A stretch of DNA of 5,608 nucleotides from Methanobacteriota archaeon (GTDB taxonomy: Archaea; Thermoplasmatota; Poseidoniia; Poseidoniales; Poseidoniaceae). How positions within the stretch are numbered: the stretch's first letter is position 1; the number at the start of each line of letters is the position of its first letter. Below, piece after piece: positions 1 to 5,608 of this stretch. The stretch covers positions 18,934 to 24,541 of the forward strand of contig PBHQ01000011.1 in NCBI GenBank assembly GCA_002719475.1. The letters are read 5' to 3'. The translations under genes and the position numbers were made by a program. The notes under the pieces are model-generated. The model did not search any database, had not been told where the DNA came from, and saw only the letters and a program-made list of their open reading frames with translations.

Positions 1-1314
1 GACATACAGAATGAGAATGACGAACCGGTCATACAAATCACAACTCCATATGATACCGAGAGAATCAGTGCAGACGAAGAGACCTTGATTCAGGGAATGG
101 CGATAGATCTGGATGGGCAAGTGACTAAGGTGGAATTCGAGATAACCAACCAAGATGGATTGATTGAACAGAATGCTCCCAAGACTTTGACGATGAGCGA
201 TATTCTACCAAGTGGCGCATGGGGTACTTATTGGGATACTTCGAACTTATTGCACGATAGACAATACACCATAACCGCTCGCGCATTCGATGGCTATGAT
301 TACTCCCCACCGGCCATAGTAACTGTGACCATTGATAACCCACCTGATGAGGGTAATTCCCCTCCCGTTTTCAACGCTACAGATTGGGTTGAAGTAATCA
401 AAATCTATTGCGATGTAGGTTCTGATTCTTTGGACCAGTGCGGCGGCGGGGGATCCCTCAATCTGACGAAGTATTTTTATGATGCAGATCAGGTTTTGAC
501 TGGAAATAATTTCATCGTGGTTAACAATCCTGATCCAACTGTTGATGACAATCATTACGAAACGGTCATCGATATTTCTGAGGATGGAATCGCCTCTTTC
601 AATCCTATTGTCATGCGCGATAGGAGTTCCAATATTGATGAATGGTCTTTGCCTTCAGTACAATTCCAGTGCATCGATGATTCTAATTCTAAAATCAGTT
701 CATTATTGGTGACTTTCCTTGTGGAATCAGCAGCCTTCACCTACGAAAGGAAAGACGAAGGTGCAGTTTCAGAGGATGGAGCAGTTGTATTTTCCGGGGA
801 GGGAAGACCCGGGGCTAAGGTGGTTGCTAGACTGGTTGACGGTGATCGTTCGATTGGAATAACATATGTTGGAGACAATGGTCTTTGGGAGATGGAGATT
901 AGTGGTAAGGAATTCAACAATATCGGTGACCACGAAATCGTCTTTGAATACGCTGGCAAGGTGTCCGAGCCAATGTCGGTACAGGTTGGAGGCGACAGCG
1001 ATGGAATGCCCACTTGGGTTTGGATCGCTTCGGGAATTGTCGCTGTTGTTCTGTTGGGAGGATTGTTCGTGTTCTTCTTCGTAGAGTTTGAAGATATGCA
1101 CGAAGAAGAAATGATGGACGCAACTGCAGAAGTTGAAGCCGCCGATCCATATGCATGGGCGAAGAAGGCTGAACAAACGGCTGCACCTGCTGTGCAACAA
1201 GTTGAGGCTGCGACGCCGGCTCCACAACCGGCTGCTGCTTCACAATACCCCGGCTGGATTTGGGATGCGCCATCGAATAGTTGGGTGCCAGACCCTAATT
1301 ATCCTCGTCAGTGA
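1..1314 (+). CDS. Ig-like surface protein with one C-terminal membrane anchor, 5'-truncated by the window edge
   Basis: The reading frame is open from base 1, so the true start is upstream; 437 residues are visible and the stop is TGA at 1312-1314. Three beta-rich domains follow in order. Residues 9-113 look like a bacterial-type Ig domain (PVIQIT start, DLDG turn, YTITARAFDG, VTVTIDN end). Residues 121-242 are cadherin-like in feel (LNLTKYFYDAD), with Cys137, Cys147 and Cys224 and sequons NAT and NLT. Residues 243-330 resemble Ig-like repeats of adhesins (GEGRPGAKV, DNGLWEMEI). A hydrophobic span at 339-361 (WVWIASG to VFFFV) is followed by a 76-residue tail: acidic first, then Ala/Pro/Gln-rich, ending in GWIWDAPSNSWVPDPNYP. 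The likely topology is extracellular domains, one span and a cytoplasmic tail. The role is inferred to be adhesion or surface binding; no enzyme motif is visible. Gene identity is unknown, but the architecture is clear. Confidence 0.85.
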   Translation, partial: DIQNENDEPVIQITTPYDTERISADEETLIQGMAIDLDGQVTKVEFEITNQDGLIEQNAPKTLTMSDILPSGAWGTYWDTSNLLHDRQYTITARAFDGYDYSPPAIVTVTIDNPPDEGNSPPVFNATDWVEVIKIYCDVGSDSLDQCGGGGSLNLTKYFYDADQVLTGNNFIVVNNPDPTVDDNHYETVIDISEDGIASFNPIVMRDRSSNIDEWSLPSVQFQCIDDSNSKISSLLVTFLVESAAFTYERKDEGAVSEDGAVVFSGEGRPGAKVVARLVDGDRSIGITYVGDNGLWEMEISGKEFNNIGDHEIVFEYAGKVSEPMSVQVGGDSDGMPTWVWIASGIVAVVLLGGLFVFFFVEFEDMHEEEMMDATAEVEAADPYAWAKKAEQTAAPAVQQVEAATPAPQPAAASQYPGWIWDAPSNSWVPDPNYPRQ

Positions 1315-1329
1315 AGGCTGACAATTAGG
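1294..1329. repeat. 7-bp inverted repeat before the STAND gene (possible operator)
   Basis: The arms CCTAATT (1294-1300) and AATTAGG (1323-1329) are perfect inverted copies separated by 22 nt. The left arm lies in the last codons of the surface-protein gene and the right arm in the gap before the STAND gene. A spaced dyad just upstream of a gene for a winged-helix protein would suit an autoregulatory operator, but a 7-bp match can arise by chance. It could also form a weak stem ahead of the T-run at 1342-1346. Confidence 0.25.
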
Positions 1330-1341
1330 TAGCATGGATGA

Positions 1342-1346
1342 TTTTT
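1342..1346 (+). terminator. T5 run, possible weak archaeal terminator
   Basis: Five T residues lie 28-32 nt after the stop of the surface-protein gene, inside the 43-nt gap. Archaeal RNA polymerase can terminate on short U-runs without a hairpin, so this could end the upstream transcript. The run is short and isolated, and read-through into the STAND gene is equally possible. No convincing TATA box or BRE was found in the gap, which leaves the promoter of the downstream gene undetermined. Confidence 0.2.
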
Positions 1347-1357
1347 GAGTTGGTACT

Positions 1358-3895
1358 ATGTCTCGTCCCAAACCCGGTGTTCAGGAACGAATACTATTGC
1401 ATCTAAGAGACTATTCGGATTACTTTGAAGCGGTAGAGGTTCCTTTTGCACTTTCTCAAATGGGAATCGCAAATGCTGTCGCTATTGCTCGTTCAAACGT
1501 TCCTAGAGCTATTGCAGGTCTAAAAGATCAAGGCCTTTTGATAGAGAGGCAGGCACACGTAACTGGCGTTAGTCGAAAGCGCAAAGCCTACTTCTTAACT
1601 GAGGCGGGGATTGTTCTTGCTGAAGAGACATGGGGTAAACTCAGGTCATTTCCACTTCGTTGTATAATTTCAGGTGGAGAGATAATTTCGACAACTCTTG
1701 GCGAGGCCTCAGAAGTATTGTCAATCAGTATGAGACCAGTAGATGTCATTCGATATCTTGACGATAATGGAGTTATGGATGCTCGCACTTTGTCGGAAGA
1801 TTTGATTGAAAGAGATTTGTCAAAGCATGTTGAGAAACAACTGGTTATTTCTCTAGGAGATTTGCCTCGCTTGCGACATTTCTATGGAAGGACAATTGAA
1901 TTGGAGATGATGGCTGATTTGTTGGAGGCTAGAGATGATCCAAGCCGAGCAGTTCGAACCATCCACGTTGCTGGTATCGCTGGTATCGGTAAGACTACTG
2001 TTGCCTCTAAATTGATTGAGAGATTCATGCATCGCAGGAATCTACTCTATCACCGCTGCCAGGATTGGGATGGGGCCCGAAGTTTCCTTGAAGCGGTTGC
2101 AGATTGGTTGGCTAACATCGGCGATGGTATGTTATCGGATTATTTGGCTGCAACTCCTGTACCAAGGGCCAACGATGCAGCTAGGATTTTGGCCGATGCA
2201 CTTAGTGTGGCGCCGAGTTTGATAGTCATAGATGATTATCACAAGGTTAGCGACCCAGTATTGCATCAAACTATTCAGGCTCTAGCCCTTAGCATGCCAA
2301 AGATTGAACAAGATGTGGGTCTAGTCTTGTTTTCTAGGTCCCATAAGGTAGCGGTCGCAAGCAAGGATGCCGAAGGAAATATCATCAGCATGCCGATGGT
2401 ACTTGGGGGGCTAGATATTGAGGCATCTCGCAGCCTTTTACCTGCTTTTGAGAACATTGAGAAGGAACAAGTAATATTCATCCACAATTTGGCCAGAGGA
2501 CACCCTCTAGTTCTTGAATTAATCAATCGAGGTGCTCCTGCCACTGCTTTTCACGAGACTCTTGAGAATTACATCTCGGTGGAGATATTCAACAAATTAT
2601 CTGCTGAGCAGAAGAGATTGCTTGGCGCATTGGCAATCTTCAGAGAACCTGTGCCTTTGGAGGCATTGGCAGCTCAGGAATTGGATACCGATGAGTTGGA
2701 CTCATTGGTCGAGCAAGGTTTGGCTCGGCGTGCCGATGCAGAGACATACGATGTACACGATTTAGTGAGAGAATTTTTGTTGATTGGGATAGGGCAGGAT
2801 ACTGCTGAGACATTGCATGGACATGCTGCAAACTGGTATTCTACCCATTTATCAAGTGCAGAATCAAAGATTGAATTTCTACATCATTTGATTAATTGTG
2901 CTAAGGTTGAACAGGCTTCAGAAGTTGTTGAAGAATATGGGCCTCAATTAGTACGCGATGGTCGAATGGAATTGTTGAGTATTCTTGAGGCTATAGATGA
3001 AGCCGGAATTGAAAATGAAGGTGGCGGGGTACAGGTATTGAGGGGAGATATTCTCACTTTACAGGGCCGTTTTGATGAGGCAAACGAAGTATATGGTATG
3101 GCCTTGGATCATGCCAGAAAATCAGAGGACTCACGTAAGGAAGCCTCGGTTCTAGCCAGTTTGGCTGATATTTCCTTGAAGAGAGGAGATCAAGAAGAGT
3201 CATTGAATCTGCATAGGCAAGCACTTGAGTTATTTGTTGCTGATGAAGACGCTGTTGGAGCCGCTAGGACCTACAACAACATGGGTTACATCTTCCGTAG
3301 ACGTGGGGAGGTTGCAAAGGCTAAGCAGGCATACGGTAATGTTGAGGAAATTCTTGCAATGGAATCTGATGAGGATTTAATCCACTCTCGCATTCTTTTA
3401 GCTCGCTCATGGTTGGAAATGGGAGAAGTTGAGAAGGCTAGGGAGCATGCTCTGAGATCCCATGAGGAAACTATTGAACACGCTGATAGCGCACTACATG
3501 CCAGAGCAAGGGCTGTACTCGGTCGATTTTATGCCAAGACTGGGGATGCTGACCTAGCTCTACACCATTATTCGGATGCGCTTGAGCAGATGGGCAAGGA
3601 AGGTGATCCTGTGGCTTTGGTTGAGACCACACTGTTACTCGGTGAAGTTCTAGAGGACTCAGGGAAGATGGAAGAGGCATTGGAGAGATATCGAGAAGGG
3701 CTTGTCATTGCAGAGGGCAATGACTTGAGGATGCAGATGGGCGAACTACTCTCTCGCTTGGGAGGTGCTGCGCCCGACCGTGCGCGAAGAATGGAATATC
3801 TTCAACGAGCCTTGACAGTATTCCGCGAGTTAGGAGCTGAAGGGCGAATGAGAGAAGTTCAATCTATGGTCCATCAAGCGATTATGGGTAGGTAA
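1358..3895 (+). CDS. Winged-helix / STAND (NB-ARC-like) ATPase / TPR regulator
   Basis: A complete 845-residue protein, probably a cytoplasmic ATP-gated transcription regulator. An in-frame TGA at 1346-1348 lies four codons upstream with no start codon between, so ATG 1358 is the earliest start; its Shine-Dalgarno is poor. Residues 8-90 form a winged helix (recognition helix near 45-58, basic wing SRKRKAYFLTEAG at 72-84). Residues 95-170 are an unassigned linker. FYGR (175-178) opens the NTPase: Walker A GIAGIGKTT (206-214, Lys212), Walker B LIVIDD (288-293), LFSRS (324-328, RNBS-B-like), GHPL (381-384, matching the GLPL motif) and a second winged helix ending in VHD (466-468) in the place of MHD. 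From about 558 to 840 there are six to seven TPR-like helical hairpins. All core switch motifs look intact. STAND proteins of this layout (MalT, AfsR-like) switch from ADP-bound to ATP-bound oligomers on ligand binding; the ligand and target here are unknown. A defence role is possible, but the DNA-binding N-terminus favours regulation. Confidence 0.9.
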   Translation: MSRPKPGVQERILLHLRDYSDYFEAVEVPFALSQMGIANAVAIARSNVPRAIAGLKDQGLLIERQAHVTGVSRKRKAYFLTEAGIVLAEETWGKLRSFPLRCIISGGEIISTTLGEASEVLSISMRPVDVIRYLDDNGVMDARTLSEDLIERDLSKHVEKQLVISLGDLPRLRHFYGRTIELEMMADLLEARDDPSRAVRTIHVAGIAGIGKTTVASKLIERFMHRRNLLYHRCQDWDGARSFLEAVADWLANIGDGMLSDYLAATPVPRANDAARILADALSVAPSLIVIDDYHKVSDPVLHQTIQALALSMPKIEQDVGLVLFSRSHKVAVASKDAEGNIISMPMVLGGLDIEASRSLLPAFENIEKEQVIFIHNLARGHPLVLELINRGAPATAFHETLENYISVEIFNKLSAEQKRLLGALAIFREPVPLEALAAQELDTDELDSLVEQGLARRADAETYDVHDLVREFLLIGIGQDTAETLHGHAANWYSTHLSSAESKIEFLHHLINCAKVEQASEVVEEYGPQLVRDGRMELLSILEAIDEAGIENEGGGVQVLRGDILTLQGRFDEANEVYGMALDHARKSEDSRKEASVLASLADISLKRGDQEESLNLHRQALELFVADEDAVGAARTYNNMGYIFRRRGEVAKAKQAYGNVEEILAMESDEDLIHSRILLARSWLEMGEVEKAREHALRSHEETIEHADSALHARARAVLGRFYAKTGDADLALHHYSDALEQMGKEGDPVALVETTLLLGEVLEDSGKMEEALERYREGLVIAEGNDLRMQMGELLSRLGGAAPDRARRMEYLQRALTVFRELGAEGRMREVQSMVHQAIMGR

Positions 3896-3919
3896 TCAAG
3901 TATCAGGGGATTTACTTGA
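3896..3919. repeat. 7-bp stem spanning the convergent stop codons
   Basis: TCAAGTA (3896-3902) and TACTTGA (3913-3919) are perfect inverted copies with a 10-nt loop. An alternative 6-bp pairing, AGTATC (3899-3904) with GATACT (3920-3925), overlaps it, so the two stems exclude each other. The first stem begins exactly after the TAA of the STAND gene and includes the TGA of the minus-strand gene. It could help bound both convergent transcripts, but neither strand has a U-run behind it, so terminator function is weakly supported. Confidence 0.3.
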
Positions 3920-4366
3920 GATACTGGTAACGCCGTCGCTGTAAACTACCCACACTACACTAGTCTTTCCGAGGTTGACTTCACCTTCGTGGGTAGAGGC
4001 TGATGCCGCAGAAATAGTGATGCTGTCTGAATACATGCCCCTTGCATCTATGAGATACAATCTTTCGTCGTCAAGGAATAAGGTCAATTGCCCTGCATCG
4101 GTCTGCACGCTCTGAATCTTAACAGGTTCTGCATAGAGAACTTCTGTATCCAATCTGCTTGCAGCGTCTGCTCTTTCTATTGCTGCAGCGACATCTCTCA
4201 AGTTGTCTTCTAGCGCTTGTTCATTCCATCTATTTCGAGTAGAATTTTCGATGTCCCATGCCCAGACGCTGAACATGCTCAGCAGTAGGACTCCCAACAA
4301 GAAGGTGAATACGTAACCCAACTCTGTAGCGGCGGCGGATTCGTCCTTCCTCAATCTACCTTCCAT
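3896..4366 (-). CDS. Pilin-like protein with archaeal class III signal sequence (156 aa)
   Basis: A small membrane-anchored protein expected to face outward. The N-terminus has a short basic stretch (MEGRLRKDE), a small-residue segment with Glu15 (SAAATELGY), then a hydrophobic helix at about 16-37 ending in WAWD. This is the layout of archaeal type IV pilin-like precursors cut by PibD/FlaK-type peptidase before the helix. It recalls the haloarchaeal pilin-like DUF families (such as DUF7266 and DUF7289) with their AVSTTLGYV-type start, from memory rather than search. After the helix come an amphipathic alpha stretch (EQALEDNLRDVAAAIERAD) and a beta-rich C-terminal part, the usual pilin order; a sequon NST follows the helix. 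ATG 4366 is chosen because AGGTGAT sits 4 nt before it; a GTG at 4375, three codons earlier with a weaker GGAG, is the alternative. The gene follows the stop of the upstream minus-strand gene almost directly, so the two are probably co-translated. Confidence 0.75.
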   Translation of the reverse strand: MEGRLRKDESAAATELGYVFTFLLGVLLLSMFSVWAWDIENSTRNRWNEQALEDNLRDVAAAIERADAASRLDTEVLYAEPVKIQSVQTDAGQLTLFLDDERLYLIDARGMYSDSITISAASASTHEGEVNLGKTSVVWVVYSDGVTSISSKSPDT

Positions 4367-4370
4367 ACCT

Positions 4371-4377
4371 ATCACCT
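4371..4377 (-). promoter_or_regulatory. Shine-Dalgarno site AGGTGAT that decides the pilin-like start
   Basis: Read on the minus strand, AGGTGAT is a seven-base match to the complement of the archaeal 16S 3' end and lies 4 nt before ATG 4366. It overlaps the TAG stop (4378-4376) of the upstream gene and the competing GTG codon (4375-4373), so termination and re-initiation occur at the same spot. A second, weaker GGAG at 4384-4381 could serve the GTG start. Confidence 0.6.
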
Positions 4378-5608
4378 ATACTCCATTCATTGTACAAGAT
4401 ACCAGTGAAACTTGTAGACTGAATTGAATCGACTCCCCTTGCGCGTGATATATCGTTTCAGAACTGTCCATACTCGGATGAGGAACCCAGCCTTTGTAGT
4501 CGTTCAACATATCAAGGCGCATTGGCGCCGCAGTCCAGTCTTCAGACGCTCGTAGATCATTTGATACTGATGCTGCTAGTGCAGTGCCGTAAGGCCCATC
4601 CCATCCTCTTCGCACCTCTCCTGCGGAGGAACTGGTGAGAGAGATTCTTTGCATTAATTCCAATTCTACTTCAAATTCACCTGAACCGATTGAACTGTCG
4701 CTTGATGGAGTTAACAATGGTACAGTTATTGCGAATCTTGGGCCCGGCCCTGCTCTATCAACCGGCTTCTTGATTACAGCTGGTTCAACTTCTGGATGAT
4801 TAGTTACTACCGCACCTGATCTCATTGCGACTTCAAGACCTTTAATCGAACTGGAGAATGTATAGACCAACCGTGGTGAATGCATCGCCCATGCTGTTGA
4901 CAGAGTTGAGAGCTCATGTTCTCCATCATCCCCTAATATGGTTATTTTGATAGAAGCAGGATGGTCGCCCTCAAGCCAAGCATTCTGAACTTCGGTGTTG
5001 CTATCGGCAGCCAATTCTTCCCATGGTAACTGTGTACTTATCCAACCACTAGCTCTGATACCTATACTCCTACAGCGCTGAGCCCCATCATGCAACACGG
5101 AAATCATCCCATGCTCGCCCATTTCTGCAACAATTCTCAGTCCATCATTTGACTCATTTGCATTAATATTGACTTGAGTGGCTATGTTGTACAAAGGACC
5201 GATGGCCGACTCATGACTTGAAGTTCTGGTGATATTCTCTGAAACATCTGTCCACGTACTGCTGAATCCTGCTACTTGTGCGTGAATGATAGTGGTATTG
5301 GCTGGCCTAATCATGAAGTGTGAATGTCCACTTGCCATTCCTGTGTCTTTAGCAGGGATGATGTCTAAGCCACTCCTATTCGCTTCAACAGACTGACTGT
5401 CTGATGTCCAAATTAGGTTTATTGGGTCTCCAGCAGTCACTTGCAGACTGCTTCCCGATTGCGGCGGCCAAGATACTCTAGTAGTGGATTCTGGGCCAAC
5501 CGAGGTTGCTCCAGTTCCCCATCTAATTGTCGAAGTTTCTTTACCGGGGTTGTGGAAGATAATACTCCCTTCAAGCCCGGGAGGTTGGAATGTCGTTGCT
5601 AGCATAGA
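4376..5608 (-). CDS. Large secreted or surface protein of unknown family, 5'-truncated by the window edge
   Basis: The frame stays open to the right edge. The first visible ATG (5605-5603) is preceded by another in-frame sense codon, and no signal peptide or membrane helix follows it, so the true N-terminus is probably upstream; 410 residues are visible, ending at TAG 4378-4376. The protein is Ser/Thr/Gly-rich with alternating beta-type stretches (GSIIFHNPG, STIRWGTG, IKITILGDDGEHEL). It carries four N-glycosylation sequons (NRS, NTT, NIT, NES) and only two cysteines, at 179 and 405, all consistent with an extracellular location. No catalytic motif or repeat was recognised. Its tight coupling to the pilin-like gene suggests both belong to one surface structure, perhaps with this as a larger pilin-like or tip subunit; the missing N-terminus would test this. 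Family unknown; coding status is strong from length and the operon junction. Confidence 0.75.
   Translation of the reverse strand, partial: SMLATTFQPPGLEGSIIFHNPGKETSTIRWGTGATSVGPESTTRVSWPPQSGSSLQVTAGDPINLIWTSDSQSVEANRSGLDIIPAKDTGMASGHSHFMIRPANTTIIHAQVAGFSSTWTDVSENITRTSSHESAIGPLYNIATQVNINANESNDGLRIVAEMGEHGMISVLHDGAQRCRSIGIRASGWISTQLPWEELAADSNTEVQNAWLEGDHPASIKITILGDDGEHELSTLSTAWAMHSPRLVYTFSSSIKGLEVAMRSGAVVTNHPEVEPAVIKKPVDRAGPGPRFAITVPLLTPSSDSSIGSGEFEVELELMQRISLTSSSAGEVRRGWDGPYGTALAASVSNDLRASEDWTAAPMRLDMLNDYKGWVPHPSMDSSETIYHAQGESIQFSLQVSLVSCTMNGV

Noticed and set aside
439..456. Cys-Gly-Gly-Gly-Gly-Ser with a GGATCC site, resembling an engineered linker
   Set aside because: It lies in the middle of a natural-looking Ig/cadherin-like protein in frame, with no other vector-like sequence; it is coincidence.
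769..1273. Long minus-strand open frames (769-1227 and 914-1273) opposite the surface-protein gene
   Set aside because: Their translations are rich in Arg, Ser, Cys and His with no domain-like pattern, and they overlap a clear domain-bearing gene; they are shadows of its codon pattern.
1295..1302. CTAATTAT as a TATA box for the STAND gene
   Set aside because: A poor match to the archaeal TATA consensus, with no BRE purine run upstream; it also lies within the dyad arm and coding sequence, so it was not listed.
1334..1348. Mini-ORF ATG GAT GAT TTT TGA just before the STAND start, as a possible regulatory leader peptide
   Set aside because: Four codons with no ribosome site; no codon bias or structure suggests attenuation. 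It is best read as chance, useful only because its TGA limits the STAND start.
2275..2831. Open frames on both strands inside the STAND gene
   Set aside because: They overlap the conserved motifs of the STAND ATPase, have no ribosome site and give no recognisable protein.
1358..3895. Assignment of the STAND protein as an antiviral Avs-type defence ATPase
   Set aside because: Avs proteins carry an N-terminal effector such as a nuclease or protease; here the N-terminus is a winged helix, and no nuclease, TIR or protease motif or defence neighbours are visible.

Overview
The window most resembles genomic DNA from a marine planktonic archaeon, probably Marine Group II (Candidatus Poseidoniales, Thermoplasmatota). 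That is a judgement from protein style, not a search result. It rests on four things: an Ig-like surface protein with one C-terminal membrane span and an Ala/Pro-rich tail ending in a Trp/Pro motif; a winged-helix + STAND ATPase + TPR regulator; a pilin-like protein with an archaeal class III (prepilin-type) N-terminus; and a Shine-Dalgarno sequence of the form AGGTGAT. No rRNA, tRNA, CRISPR array, insertion sequence or phage gene was seen.

Layout: (1) 1-1314, plus strand, the 3' part of a gene for a large cell-surface protein; its start lies left of the window. (2) 1315-1357, a 43-nt gap with a T5 run, and a 7-bp dyad that reaches back into the end of gene 1. (3) 1358-3895, plus strand, a complete 845-codon STAND-type ATPase with an N-terminal DNA-binding winged helix and about six or seven C-terminal TPR-like repeats. 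(4) 3896-4366, minus strand, a small pilin-like membrane-anchored protein. Its stop codon directly abuts the stop codon of the STAND gene. (5) 4376-5608, minus strand, a large secreted-looking protein of unknown family. Its start lies right of the window, and it sits in one operon with gene 4.

How they may work together (inference): the two minus-strand genes look like subunits of a pilus-like or other surface structure made from a tightly coupled operon. The plus-strand surface protein could act as an adhesin or receptor. The STAND protein is built like a signal-gated transcription regulator: DNA binding at one end, a nucleotide-dependent switch in the middle and a TPR sensor surface at the other end. 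It may control its neighbours, but nothing in the window proves this. Coding density is very high. The only non-coding stretch is the 43-nt gap, so no region over 300 bases lacks a gene.
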